Assembly (NCBI RefSeq): GCF_900099695.1
Contig: NZ_FNCY01000007.1
Span: 142,599-206,598, forward strand
Length of the DNA: 64,000 bases
Direction: 5' to 3'
DNA from: Propionivibrio dicarboxylicus
Lineage (GTDB): Bacteria; Pseudomonadota; Gammaproteobacteria; Burkholderiales; Rhodocyclaceae
Under the pieces are notes generated by a model. The model was not told the origin of the DNA. It saw only the letters and a list, made by a program, of their open reading frames with translations, and did no database searches. Shown in pieces: positions 28,321-37,416 of the stretch. Each line of letters opens with the position of its first letter. The first letter of the stretch is position 1. The translations under genes and the position numbers were made by a program.

Positions 28321-29202
28321 ATGAAAATCACGCTGCGCCAACTTGAGATTTTCACCGCGATCGCCAGCCACGGCCACGTCACACGCGCCGCCGGCACCGT
28401 CGCGATGACCCAGTCGGCCGCCAGCATGGCGCTCGCCGAACTCGAACAGCAACTCGACACGCCGCTCTTCGACCGTATCGGGCGACAGCTGCGCCTCAAC
28501 GAATCCGGCCGCCAGCTGCTGCCGCGCGCGCTCGACGTACTCGACCGTGTCCGCGACATCGAGACCGCGACACGCCACGGCACGCTCGGCTTCGACCTGC
28601 ACCTGGGCGCCAGCCTGACCACCGGCAACCACCTGCTGCCGGGATTGCTGGCCGATCTGCGCACGCGCCACCCGCAAAGCCGGATTCGCCTCTCGCTGAA
28701 GAACACCGAACAGGTCGTCGCCGACCTCACGCACTTCCGCATCGACCTCGGTTTCGTCGAAGGACCGGTGCAAGACGACCGGATCGTCCGCCATTTCTGG
28801 CAACGCGACCGGCTCTGCGTCTTTGCCGCGGCCGATCACCCACTCGCCGGACGCGCTGCCACGCACGACGACCTGCGCCAGGCGATCTGGATCCTGCGCG
28901 AACGCGGTTCCGGCACCCGCGACGTTTTCGACCGGGCCCGCGCCAACGCCGGGCTGCCGATCACCGCGGCCTTCGAACTCGAACAGCCGGAAGCGATCCG
29001 CCAGTGCGTGCGTGCCGGTCTCGGCCTCGGCTGCCTGTCGATTCTCGAACTCCGCGATGCCTTCCAGTCGGGCTGGCTGGCGCCGGTCGAGACGCATTTC
29101 CTCGACCTCGACCGCCAGTTTCAGGTGCTCATCCACCGCGACAAGCACCTGAGTCCCGGCATCCGCGCCATCCTGGCGCTGTGCGGGATCAACCCGGCCT
29201 AG
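28321..29202 (+). CDS. LysR-family regulator, YeiE-like
   Basis: A 293-residue regulator with an N-terminal winged helix (LRQLEIFTAIASHGHVTRAA, TQSAASMALAELEQQL, LFDRIGRQLRLNESG) and a periplasmic-binding-like effector domain (about 90-290). It resembles YeiE and CysB-type regulators that control the divergent yeiH gene. The start at 28321 matches the usual N-terminus. The 93-bp shared region holds the -10 element and an AT-rich inverted repeat. Confidence 0.9.
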   Translation: MKITLRQLEIFTAIASHGHVTRAAGTVAMTQSAASMALAELEQQLDTPLFDRIGRQLRLNESGRQLLPRALDVLDRVRDIETATRHGTLGFDLHLGASLTTGNHLLPGLLADLRTRHPQSRIRLSLKNTEQVVADLTHFRIDLGFVEGPVQDDRIVRHFWQRDRLCVFAAADHPLAGRAATHDDLRQAIWILRERGSGTRDVFDRARANAGLPITAAFELEQPEAIRQCVRAGLGLGCLSILELRDAFQSGWLAPVETHFLDLDRQFQVLIHRDKHLSPGIRAILALCGINPA

Positions 29203-29245
29203 CGGCGTTCGCCATCCAGCGCCTGATTGCGAACACCGCCAGCGC

Positions 29246-29554
29246 CTACTGGAAGAACTCCTCGAGCCGTTCGAACACCTCGTGGGCAGCGCCATGGCGT
29301 TGCACGCCGAGTACATCTTCGAGCTTCTCGACCTGGCGGACCATCTGTTCGAGGCGCTCGTCCTCCTTGACCAGCAGCCAAATGCGGCTGCGCGACCCGT
29401 CGCCGACCGGCATGCAGAGGATGCCCTCGACGTTGTAGGCGCGCCGCGAAAACAGGCCGACCACGTGCGACATGACCCCGGCATGGTTGTTGACGTCGAG
29501 TTCGAGCACCGTCGGGGCGAGGTCGCTCTTGCAGGCTTTGACAATCGAATTCAT
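29246..29554 (-). CDS. ilvN: Acetolactate synthase small (regulatory) subunit, IlvN type
   Basis: A 102-residue ACT-domain protein that makes IlvB sensitive to valine. The ACT fold is evident: LELDVNNHAGVMSHVVGLFSRR and GILCMPVGDGSRSRIWLLV. It is short like E. coli IlvN (about 96 residues), without the second domain of IlvH. It starts 2 bp after ilvB, so the two are coupled. With the attenuator upstream of ilvB, the operon is controlled both by translation of a leader and by valine feedback. Confidence 0.92.
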   Translation of the reverse strand: MNSIVKACKSDLAPTVLELDVNNHAGVMSHVVGLFSRRAYNVEGILCMPVGDGSRSRIWLLVKEDERLEQMVRQVEKLEDVLGVQRHGAAHEVFERLEEFFQ

Positions 29555-29556
29555 GC

Positions 29557-31260
29557 TCAGTCTCCAATCATGTTCTTGTTGGCGCCGCCCGGCGCAACCA
29601 TCGGCAGGACCTGTTCGTGGCGATCGATGCCGACATGGATCAGCATCGGCCCCGGCGTCGCCAGCGCCTGGCGCAGCGCCGCGCCCGGATCGTCGGCGTG
29701 GTCGAGATCGCAGGTCTGCCAGCCGAAGCCCTCGGCGACCTTGACGAAATCCGGCACGCCCTTGAACTTCGACGAGAAGATGCGCTTGCCATAGAACAGC
29801 GTCTGCTGCTGGAAGACGAGGCCGAGCGTCGCGTTGTTCATCAGCACGACCTTGACGTTGACGCCCTCCTCGGCCGCCGTCGCCAGTTCCTGGATATTCA
29901 TCAGGATGCTGCCGTCACCGGAGAAGCAGACGACGGTACGTTCAGGTTCGGCGAGCGCGGCACCGATCGCCGTCGGCAGGCCGAAGCCCATCGTACCGAG
30001 GCCGCCGGAGGTGAGCCATTGGCGCGGACGGCGCAAGGGGTAGGCCTGCGCCACCCACATCTGGTGCTGGCCGACGTCGGTCGCCACCGTGGCCGAATCG
30101 CCGACCGCCTCGGCGACGGCGCGGATCAACCCGTAGGGCGAGCGCGGATCGTCGAGTCCCGGCATCTGCAAGGGATACGCCGCCTTCAGTTCGGCGACGC
30201 GGGCATGCCAATCGGCGCGCTCGGCCGCTTCGACCTGCGGCAGCAGGCGTTCGAGCACGGCGGCGACGTCACCGCGGATACCGACATGCGCGGTCTTGAT
30301 CTTGTCGAGTTCGGAGTGGTCGATGTCGACGTGGATGATCTTCGCCCCCGGGCAGAACTCGGCGACCTTGCCGGTGGCGCGATCGTCGAAACGCGCGCCG
30401 ACGGCAATCAGCAGGTCGCACTCCTCCAGCACCAGGTTCGTGCAGCGCGCCGCGTGCATGCCGAGCATGCCAAGCGAGAGCGGATGATCGACCGGCATCG
30501 CGCCGAGCGCCATCAGCGTCATCACCGTCGGCAACTGGGCCGTTTCGGCGAGACGCAGGGCCTCCGCCGACGCGCCCGAATGGATGACGCCGCCGCCGAG
30601 ATACAGCACCGGCCGCCGCGCCGCGTTGATCAGCGCCGCCGCCTGCGCGATCGGTTCCGGCTCGGGCGCGGGGGCCGCCAGCCGCCCGCCCGGGGCCGGC
30701 CAGGACTCGACGACGATGCGTTCGTTCTGGACGTCCTTCGGGATATCGACGAGCACCGGACCAGGACGCCCCGACACCGCCAGGCTGAAGGCCTTCGGGA
30801 TCACCTCGAGCAGTTCGCGCGCCGAGCCGACGAGAAAATTGTGCTTGGTGATCGGAATCGACAGCCCGTAGGTATCGACTTCCTGAAAGGCGTCGGTGCC
30901 GATCAGCGAACTCGCGACCTGGCCGGTGATTGCCACCAACGGGATCGAATCGAGCTTGGCGTCGGCCACCGCCGTCAGGAGGTTGGCGGCGCCCGGCCCC
31001 GAAGTGGCGATGCAGACCGCCGCTTCGCCGGTGACGCGGGCCATGCCCTGGGCCATGAAACCGCCGCCCTGCTCGTGGCGGGCGAGGATGTGCTCGATCC
31101 GCGTCGACTGCGACAGCGCGTCATAGAAAGGCAGGATGGCACCGCCGGGAATGCCGGCAACGCGGCGTATGCCTTGCCGTTCGAGCAGGCGCACGACAAT
31201 TTCGGCGCCGCTCAGGGTTTCTCCGGCGGCTTCGGGTGCTCCGGATCGATCGTGGTTCAT
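29557..31260 (-). CDS. ilvB: Acetolactate synthase large subunit, IlvB type
   Basis: ThDP/FAD enzyme condensing two pyruvates to acetolactate, or pyruvate with 2-oxobutyrate, for Val, Leu and Ile. The 567-residue protein has the N-terminal GIPGGAILPFYDAL, the catalytic Glu region ARHEQGGGFMAQG, the FAD domain, and the ThDP motif GDGSILMNIQELATAAEEG. ATG 31260 follows an excellent AAGGAGGT ribosome site. The mRNA leader upstream contains a Val-rich peptide and attenuator. Confidence 0.96.
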   Translation of the reverse strand: MNHDRSGAPEAAGETLSGAEIVVRLLERQGIRRVAGIPGGAILPFYDALSQSTRIEHILARHEQGGGFMAQGMARVTGEAAVCIATSGPGAANLLTAVADAKLDSIPLVAITGQVASSLIGTDAFQEVDTYGLSIPITKHNFLVGSARELLEVIPKAFSLAVSGRPGPVLVDIPKDVQNERIVVESWPAPGGRLAAPAPEPEPIAQAAALINAARRPVLYLGGGVIHSGASAEALRLAETAQLPTVMTLMALGAMPVDHPLSLGMLGMHAARCTNLVLEECDLLIAVGARFDDRATGKVAEFCPGAKIIHVDIDHSELDKIKTAHVGIRGDVAAVLERLLPQVEAAERADWHARVAELKAAYPLQMPGLDDPRSPYGLIRAVAEAVGDSATVATDVGQHQMWVAQAYPLRRPRQWLTSGGLGTMGFGLPTAIGAALAEPERTVVCFSGDGSILMNIQELATAAEEGVNVKVVLMNNATLGLVFQQQTLFYGKRIFSSKFKGVPDFVKVAEGFGWQTCDLDHADDPGAALRQALATPGPMLIHVGIDRHEQVLPMVAPGGANKNMIGD

Positions 31261-31309
31261 GGACAACCTCCTTGCAGGGTGGGTGCCGGTTCCTTCCGAT
31301 CGGGCGTCC

Positions 31310-31350
31310 AAAAAACAAACCCCCGCTCGGTCTGCACCGGCGGGGGTTTT
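31310..31350 (-). terminator. ilvBN attenuator (terminator/antiterminator)
   Basis: Terminator stem AAACCCCCGC/GCGGGGGTTT (31317-31326 with 31340-31349), extended by CGGT/ACCG (31328-31331 with 31336-31339), followed on the minus strand by GTTTTTT (31310-31316). The arm GCACCGG (plus 31334-31340) can instead pair with CCGGTGC at 31393-31399 in the leader, an exclusive antiterminator. It sits between the leader peptide stop (31364) and ilvB. Confidence 0.92.
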
Positions 31351-31363
31351 AGAATTCTGCGGC

Positions 31364-31528
31364 TTATCGGCCTTGCTGTCTTCTTGCCCTCTCCGGTGCG
31401 ATGCGTACCAGGCGTACTACGCTGACGAGGCGTACTACGGATAGGGCAGCGACCGAAACGACGAGCGCGAGCACCGGCATCGCCGAGGCGATAAACAGTG
31501 AAGACGCGTGCAAGTCGGAAACGGGCAT
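31364..31528 (-). CDS. ilvBN leader peptide (Val/Leu-rich)
   Basis: A 54-codon frame (or 38 from ATG 31480) ending just ahead of the attenuator. It is rich in branched-chain residues: VLALVVSVAALSVVRLVSVV, then RLVRIAPERARRQQGR and TAA. Five of the valines are GTA codons (31406-31438), which are uncommon among the GTC/GTG-rich genes around it. Stalling at these under valine shortage would free the segment that forms the antiterminator. It plays the part of E. coli IvbL. Neither start has a strong ribosome site, so the N-terminus is uncertain; the C-terminal control region is clear. Confidence 0.8.
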   Translation of the reverse strand: MPVSDLHASSLFIASAMPVLALVVSVAALSVVRLVSVVRLVRIAPERARRQQGR

Positions 31529-31561
31529 GATCGAAAGCTCGAAAATAAACAACGAGCGCCC

Positions 31562-31590
31562 ATTAGAAACGAGATCAAACAAAAACACAA
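31562..31590 (-). promoter_or_regulatory. Candidate ilvBN promoter
   Basis: Minus strand: TTGTGT (31585-31590), 17-bp spacer, TCTAAT (31562-31567). The -10 matches five of six consensus bases and the -35 three. The predicted start near 31555 is about 27 nt before the leader ATG at 31528. Confidence 0.5.
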
Positions 31591-31695
31591 CCACCTCGAC
31601 AACGCGGGTTTAGTCCGGCGCCGAACGCGGACGGACAAGGCCGGTCAAATTTGTTAGTCTCCGATTATCCCGACGTCTTTTTTCCGGCACCGACC

Positions 31696-33393
31696 ATGCA
31701 CGAAAGCACCCCGCTCATCACCACCATCGCACTGGCCCTGGGTTTCGGCCTGATCCTCGGCTACCTCGCCGAGCGCATCAAGCTGCCGGCCTTGGTCGGC
31801 TATCTGCTGGCTGGCGTGGTGATCGGTCCGCACACGCCGGGCGTCTTCGCCGACGTCAAGCTCGCCCACGAACTCGCCGAGATCGGCGTGATGCTGCTGA
31901 TGTTCGGCGTCGGCCTGCATTTTTCGCTCGACGACTTGCGCCAGGTGCGCAAGATCGCCCTGCCCGGCGCCCTGCTGCAAATGGCCGCTGCGGCGACGCT
32001 GGGGACCGCGCTGGGCATCGCCTGGGGCTGGGCCTTCGGCGGTGCGCTGGTCTTCGGACTGTCGCTCTCGGTCGCCAGTACCGTCGTCCTGTTGCGCAGC
32101 CTCGAAGCCCGCGGCGTTCTCGATTCGATGAACGGACGCATCGCTGTCGGCTGGCTCATCGTCCAAGACCTTGTCATGGTCTTCGTGCTTGTCCTGCTGC
32201 CGCCGCTGGCCGGGCAACTCGGCGGCACTGCCGTCAGCCATGACGCCGGCTCGCCGCTCTGGCTGGAGCTGGCCAAGACGCTCGGCAAGGTCGCCTTGTT
32301 CATCGTGTTGATGCTCGTCGCCGGCCGGCGCTTCGTGCCCAAGCTCTTGTGGCGCGTGGCGCGCACCGGCTCGCGCGAACTCTTCACCCTGAGCGTCATC
32401 GCCGCCGCCGTCAGCATTGCCTACGTCGCCTCGGGCCTGTTCTCCGTCTCCTTCGCGCTCGGTGCCTTCTTCGCCGGCATGGTGCTCGGCGAGTCCGACT
32501 TCAGCCACCGCGCCGCCGAAGAATCGCTGCCGCTGCGCGAAGCCTTCTCGGTGCTCTTCTTCGTTTCGGTCGGCATGCTCTTCGACCCGGCGATCCTGGT
32601 CGAACATCCGCTGCAGGTGCTCGCTGTGCTGGCGCTGATCGTCGTCATCAACCCGCTTGCCGCCGCGCTGATCGTCATTGTCTTCCGCTACCCGCTCAAC
32701 ACCGCCTTGCTGATGCAGGCGGGACTCGCGCAGATCGGCGAATTCTCGTTCATCCTCGCCGGCCTCGGCATCAGCCTCGGGCTCCTGCCGATCGAGGGCC
32801 AGAACCTGATCCTCGCCGGCGCGCTGCTATCGATCACCGCCAACCAGATGATCTTCTCGCTGACCGGCCCCGCCCTCAAGTGGATCCGCGCCCGCTCGGC
32901 ACTGGCGCGCAAGCTCGAACGCAGCGACGACCCGCTGGCCGAACTGCCGATGAGCACCGACGAGAAATTCCTCTCCGGCCAGGTCGTCCTCGTCGGCTAC
33001 GGCCGCGTCGGCCGGCGCATCGCCGCGACGCTGACCGACAAGGGCATCCCCTTCGTCGTCGCCGAGCAGAACCGCGAAACCGTCGAAGCGCTCCGCGCGC
33101 GCGGCTTCGCCGCCGTCTCGGGCAATGCCGCCGACCCGGCCGTGCTGATCCAGGCGCACATCGCCCGCGCCGGTCTCGTCGTCATCGCCGTCTCGGACAC
33201 CTTCGAAGTGCGCCGCATGCTCGACACCGCGCGCACGCTCAACCCCGGCATCGAAGTCGTCGTACGCTGCGCCAATGATGAGGAAGCGACGCTGCTGGCG
33301 CAGGAAACCGCCGGCCGCTTCTTCCTCGGTGAAGCCGAACTCGCGCACAACATCAGCGCGCACATCCTCAACCGTTACGGCAAGTCCGTCTGA
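31696..33393 (+). CDS. CPA2 cation:proton antiporter, YbaL/KefB-type
   Basis: A 565-residue transporter with twelve to thirteen helices of the Na+/H+ exchanger fold (about 5-390) followed by a TrkA-N/Rossmann domain (GYGRVGRRIAATL, about 431-443) that senses nucleotide or glutathione ligands. The start MHESTPLITTIALALGFGL aligns with YbaL. KefB/KefC/YbaL proteins export K+ in exchange for protons under electrophile stress. The C-terminus is short, without an extra TrkA-C domain. The next gene follows after 14 bp. Confidence 0.88.
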   Translation: MHESTPLITTIALALGFGLILGYLAERIKLPALVGYLLAGVVIGPHTPGVFADVKLAHELAEIGVMLLMFGVGLHFSLDDLRQVRKIALPGALLQMAAAATLGTALGIAWGWAFGGALVFGLSLSVASTVVLLRSLEARGVLDSMNGRIAVGWLIVQDLVMVFVLVLLPPLAGQLGGTAVSHDAGSPLWLELAKTLGKVALFIVLMLVAGRRFVPKLLWRVARTGSRELFTLSVIAAAVSIAYVASGLFSVSFALGAFFAGMVLGESDFSHRAAEESLPLREAFSVLFFVSVGMLFDPAILVEHPLQVLAVLALIVVINPLAAALIVIVFRYPLNTALLMQAGLAQIGEFSFILAGLGISLGLLPIEGQNLILAGALLSITANQMIFSLTGPALKWIRARSALARKLERSDDPLAELPMSTDEKFLSGQVVLVGYGRVGRRIAATLTDKGIPFVVAEQNRETVEALRARGFAAVSGNAADPAVLIQAHIARAGLVVIAVSDTFEVRRMLDTARTLNPGIEVVVRCANDEEATLLAQETAGRFFLGEAELAHNISAHILNRYGKSV

Positions 33394-33407
33394 TCCGGAA
33401 CCCCCCC

Positions 33408-33860
33408 ATGCTCAAAGGCATCCATCCGCTGCTCACGCCGGAGCTGCTCAAGGTCCTCGCCGAAATGGGCCACGACGAGGCAATCGTCCTCACCGACGCC
33501 AACTTCAGCGCCATGCACGTCGCCGCCGGCAAGCCGCTGCTGCGCCTGCCCGGCATCGATATGCTGAGTGCAATCACCGCCGTCTGCTCGGTCTTCCCGC
33601 TCGCCGCCGACGTCGATTGTCCGGTCGCCTACATGCAAGTCGGCCAGACCGAAGCGCCCTACCGCAGCGCCTTGCAGCGCGAAGTCCTCGCCGCGCTGGC
33701 GGCGGACCTGCGGCCGGGCCAGGATGCCGAGGCGATCGAGCGCTTCGCTTTCTACGAACGCGCCCGCCGCGCCTATGCCGTCGTCGTGACCGGCGAACTG
33801 CAGCCCTACGGCAACTTCATCCTGCGCAAGGGCGTCATCGACGAAGCGCTACGCCCTTAA
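33408..33860 (+). CDS. RbsD/FucU family sugar mutarotase
   Basis: A 150-residue protein of the FucU/RbsD fold, which interconverts sugar anomers. MLKGIHPLLTPELLKVLAEMGHD holds the catalytic His (His6), ADANF-like TDANFSAMH follows, and YGNFILRKGV is the typical C-terminus. It closely follows the antiporter gene and is probably cotranscribed. No fucose or ribose catabolic genes are nearby, so the sugar is unknown. Confidence 0.88.
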   Translation: MLKGIHPLLTPELLKVLAEMGHDEAIVLTDANFSAMHVAAGKPLLRLPGIDMLSAITAVCSVFPLAADVDCPVAYMQVGQTEAPYRSALQREVLAALAADLRPGQDAEAIERFAFYERARRAYAVVVTGELQPYGNFILRKGVIDEALRP

Positions 33861-33886
33861 GCGCCTATTTCGACGAAATAGGCGCT
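33860..33886. terminator. Palindromic hairpin between fucU-like gene and pepN
   Basis: AGCGCCTATTTC and GAAATAGGCGCT form a perfect 12-bp stem with a 3-nt loop (33860-33871 with 33875-33886), between two convergent genes. No clear T tract follows. The core CGAAATAGGC is shared with the larger repeat at 22001-22066. Confidence 0.6.
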
Positions 33887-33903
33887 CAGCCAGACCCCGA
33901 GAT

Positions 33904-36537
33904 TCAGGCGCCGGTCACCTCGACCAGAGCCTTGTCGACCACCTCGAAGACATCGCGCGACAGCCCCGGACGCGCATGCAAGGCCGCCAACGCGGCGCGC
34001 GCATGTGCCTGACGTGAGGTATCGAACTTACGCCAGCGGTCGAAGCAACGGGCGAGCCGCGCGGCGACCTGCGGATTGATCGCATCGAGATCGGCGATGC
34101 GCTCCGCGACAAAACGGTAGCCGCTGCCGTCGGCCGCGTGGAAATGGCGGTGATTGCCGCCGAAGGTGCGCAGCAGGGCATAGACCTTGTTGGGGTTCTT
34201 GAGATCGAAGGCCGCATGCGCCATCAGGCGCTCGACCCCTGCCAGCGTGTCGTCGCGACGGCTGCCGGCCTGAACCGCCAGCCATTTGTCGACGACCAGC
34301 GCCTCGTGCTGCCAGCGCGCGTAGAAAGCCGCCAGCGCCGTGTCGCCTTCATCGCCGCCTGCATTGGCAAGCGTCGCCAACGCCGCGAACTGGTCGGTCA
34401 TGTTGTCCGCCTGCTCGAACTGGCGCAATGCCTGCGCACGGTAGCCGCCCCGATCGAGTTCGTTGAGGTAGCCGAGGCAGAGGTTGCGCAGACGCCGCCG
34501 GCCGGCGTCTGCCGTGTCGAACTGGTAAGCGCCCACGGGCGCCAGACGCTCGTAGAGTGCGAGGAAGTCATCTTCGAGCCCGGCGGCCAGCGCTCGCGCC
34601 AGCGCGTTGCGGGCGGCATGCAGCGCGTCGGGATCGACGACCGCCATGCGCTCGGCCAGCGTCGCTTCACCGGGCAGCGTCAGCGCCTCGGCAATGAAGG
34701 CCGGGTCGCTGTCGCTGAGCAAGACGGTCCGCGCCGCCGCGATCACGCCGGCCGGACACTCGGCAGCCTCGCCGCGCGCAAGCCGTGCCGCATTGGCGAG
34801 GATCAGGTCGCCGAACAGGCGCTGCCCGGCTTCCCAGCGATTGAAGGGATCGCTGTCATGCGCCAGCAGATGCGCGAGTTCGCGTTCCTGATAATCGAAG
34901 TCGAGGACGACCGGCGCCGAGAAATTGCGCAGCAGCGAGGGCACCGGCGCCGCGTCGATGTTCTCGAAGACGAAGCTTTGCTCGTGGGTCGAGAACTGCA
35001 GGATCGCCGTCGTGCGGCCGCCGCCAAGATCGAGATCGCGTCCGTCCGGTCCGAGCAGGCCGACGGCGACGGGGATCAGGCAGGGCGCCTTGTCGGGCTG
35101 TCCTGGCGTCGGCGGGCAGACCTGCGTCAGCGTCAGCGTGTAGCGGCGCGCCGCCGCGTCGTAACTGCCGCGAGCGCTCACTCTCGGCGTACCGGCCTGC
35201 CGGTACCAGGTCATGAACGGCGTGAAGTCTACGCCGCTGGCGTCGGCCATTGCCGCGACGAAGTCCTCGCAGGTCACCGCCTGGCCGTCGTGACGCGCGA
35301 AATAGGTGTCCATGCCGCGGCGGAACGCGTCCTTGCCGATCAGCGTGTGGATCATGCGCACGACCTCGGCGCCCTTTTCATAGACGGTCGCCGTATAGAA
35401 ATTGTTGATCTCGACGTAGGTCGAAGGTCGCACCGGATGCGCCATCGGTCCCGCATCCTCGGGGAACTGCATGGCGCGCAGGCCGCGCACCTCGCGGATA
35501 CGGGCGGTCTGGCGGCTGTGCGTGTCGGCGCCGAATTCCTGGTCGCGGAACACCGTCAGCCCTTCCTTGAGCGAGAGCTGGAACCAGTCGCGGCAGGTGA
35601 CGCGATTACCGGTCCAGTTGTGGAAATATTCGTGCGCGACGACGCGGTCGATATTCTCGAAGTCGACGTCGGTGGCGACGTCGGCGCGCGCCAGCACATA
35701 CTTGGTGTTGAAAATGTTGAGGCCCTTGTTCTCCATCGCGCCCATGTTGAAGTCGCCGACGGCGACGATCATGTAGTGGTCGAGATCGCATTCGAGCCCG
35801 AAGGTCGCCTCGTCCCAGCGCATCGACTTCTTCAGCGCCGCCATGGCGTGGCCGCACTGGTCGAGCTTGCCCGGCTCGACGAAAATGCCAAGCTGGACCT
35901 CGCGCCCGGAGGTCGTGCGGTAGGTGTCGCGCAGCACATCGAGCTTGGCGACGACCATGGCGAACAGATAGCTCGGCTTGCGGAAGGGATCGACCCAGGT
36001 GGCGAAATGCCGTCCGTCGGCCTCATCGCCCTGGGCGACCGGATTGCCATTGGCCAGCAGCACCGGATAGCTCGCCTTGTCGGCGTGCAAGGTCACCGTG
36101 TAGCAGGCCATCACGTCCGGCCGATCGGGAAACCAGGTGATGCGACGGAACCCCTGCGGCTCGCACTGGGTGAAATAGCCGTCCTTTGAACGATAAAAAC
36201 CTGACAGCTGCGTATTCCGGTCGGGCTGGATGCGCACCTTCGTTTCGAGCGTAAAGCGCTCGGGCGGCGCGGTGATGACCAGCGACTCGTCGCCAAGCGT
36301 GTACGCCGACGGCGACAAGGACTGCCCGTCGATCGCCAGCGACAGCGTCTCGAGTTCGGCGCCGTTCAGGCAGAGCGGCCCGGGCGCGACCTCCGGATTG
36401 CGCCGGACGGCCAAGGTGGCGCTGACCACCGTCCCGTCCGGGCGCAGATCGACATCGAGCGACACGGTATCGACCCACCAGGCCGGTGGCAGGTAATCCT
36501 TGAGAAACACGGGAGCGGGAGAAACAGCGGAAGTCAT
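33904..36537 (-). CDS. pepN: Aminopeptidase N
   Basis: Zinc metallopeptidase of family M1 that removes N-terminal residues from peptides. The 877-residue protein has the GAMEN exopeptidase motif (NMGAMENKGLNIFNTKYVL), the zinc motif HEYFHNWTGN (His302, His306) with the Glu in LKEGLTVFRDQEF, and the C-terminal helical domain found in E. coli PepN. Domain order and length match the gammaproteobacterial type. The start MTSAVSPAPVFLKDYLPP fits. Confidence 0.96.
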   Translation of the reverse strand: MTSAVSPAPVFLKDYLPPAWWVDTVSLDVDLRPDGTVVSATLAVRRNPEVAPGPLCLNGAELETLSLAIDGQSLSPSAYTLGDESLVITAPPERFTLETKVRIQPDRNTQLSGFYRSKDGYFTQCEPQGFRRITWFPDRPDVMACYTVTLHADKASYPVLLANGNPVAQGDEADGRHFATWVDPFRKPSYLFAMVVAKLDVLRDTYRTTSGREVQLGIFVEPGKLDQCGHAMAALKKSMRWDEATFGLECDLDHYMIVAVGDFNMGAMENKGLNIFNTKYVLARADVATDVDFENIDRVVAHEYFHNWTGNRVTCRDWFQLSLKEGLTVFRDQEFGADTHSRQTARIREVRGLRAMQFPEDAGPMAHPVRPSTYVEINNFYTATVYEKGAEVVRMIHTLIGKDAFRRGMDTYFARHDGQAVTCEDFVAAMADASGVDFTPFMTWYRQAGTPRVSARGSYDAAARRYTLTLTQVCPPTPGQPDKAPCLIPVAVGLLGPDGRDLDLGGGRTTAILQFSTHEQSFVFENIDAAPVPSLLRNFSAPVVLDFDYQERELAHLLAHDSDPFNRWEAGQRLFGDLILANAARLARGEAAECPAGVIAAARTVLLSDSDPAFIAEALTLPGEATLAERMAVVDPDALHAARNALARALAAGLEDDFLALYERLAPVGAYQFDTADAGRRRLRNLCLGYLNELDRGGYRAQALRQFEQADNMTDQFAALATLANAGGDEGDTALAAFYARWQHEALVVDKWLAVQAGSRRDDTLAGVERLMAHAAFDLKNPNKVYALLRTFGGNHRHFHAADGSGYRFVAERIADLDAINPQVAARLARCFDRWRKFDTSRQAHARAALAALHARPGLSRDVFEVVDKALVEVTGA

Positions 36538-36740
36538 CGTCGAATCTTTCTTGAGTAGAGAAGGCCGTCATACTGCACTTCAAAGCGCCTGGCATACGGC
36601 AAAGGCAAGGTCATGGAATCAGCGAATCGGGCGTCGTCGAACTTTTTGCCCGAAGCATTGCCGAAGTGGCAAAAGCAGCAATGGTAACGAAGCCATCCCG
36701 ACCCGATCAACTCCGACCACTTTCCACGAAAGGAATTCCC

Positions 36741-37244
36741 ATGGGCAACACCGTCACCCGCGCCGGCACCCCGGTTCAACTCTCCGGCAACTTCCCCGCC
36801 AAGGGCCAGACCGCCCCGGCCTTCAGCCTTGTCGGCAAAGATCTCTCCGACGTCACTCTCGCTTCCCTCGGCGGTCAGCGCAAAGTGCTCAACATCTTCC
36901 CGAGCATCGACACGCCGACCTGCGCGCTCTCGGTCCGCACCTTCAACCAACGCGCCAGCCAGCTCAAGAACACCGTCGTACTCTGCATCTCGGCCGACCT
37001 GCCGTTCGCCCAGAGCCGCTTCTGCGGCGCCGAAGGTCTCGCCAACGTAGTGACGCTGTCGACGCTGCGCGGTGCCGAATTCCTTGAGAACTACGGCGTG
37101 CTCATCGCCGACCGTCCGATGGCCGGACTCGCCGCGCGCGCCGTCGTCGTGCTCGACGAAAACAACGTCGTCCTGCACAGCGAACTCGTGCCGGAAATCA
37201 AGTCGGAACCGAACTACGACGCTGCGCTGGCCGTCCTCGCCTGA
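36741..37244 (+). CDS. tpx: Thiol peroxidase
   Basis: Atypical 2-Cys peroxiredoxin that reduces hydroperoxides using thioredoxin. The 167-residue protein has the peroxidatic Cys61 in [14 protein letters not shown] and resolving Cys95 in SRFCGAEGL, the same positions as E. coli Tpx. The start [14 protein letters not shown] follows AAGGAATTCCC. A terminator lies immediately downstream, so it is a single-gene unit. Confidence 0.96.
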   Translation: MGNTVTRAGTPVQLSGNFPAKGQTAPAFSLVGKDLSDVTLASLGGQRKVLNIFPSIDTPTCALSVRTFNQRASQLKNTVVLCISADLPFAQSRFCGAEGLANVVTLSTLRGAEFLENYGVLIADRPMAGLAARAVVVLDENNVVLHSELVPEIKSEPNYDAALAVLA

Positions 37245-37264
37245 GCCAGTTCACCCCGCATAAG

Positions 37265-37309
37265 AACGGGCGGTCCGGCATCTCGCCGCGCCGCCCGTTT
37301 GGTTTTGTT
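37265..37309 (+). terminator. Intrinsic terminator after tpx
   Basis: Stem AACGGGCGG/CCGCCCGTT (37265-37273 with 37291-37299) followed by TTTGGTTTTG, 20 bp past the tpx stop. Confidence 0.85.
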
Positions 37310-37416
37310 GATTCCACAAAAGCACGGGGCAAGTCTGTGGACAAACACTGGATCCACGGGCTAGTCGCCTGAGCCGAAAGCGTTTATCGGCACTGCCCAA
37401 AAAATAGGCAAATCAC

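Noticed and set aside
29617..31425. 602-codon plus-strand open frame opposite ilvB
   Set aside because: Antisense to ilvB, Arg/His-rich composition and no domain.
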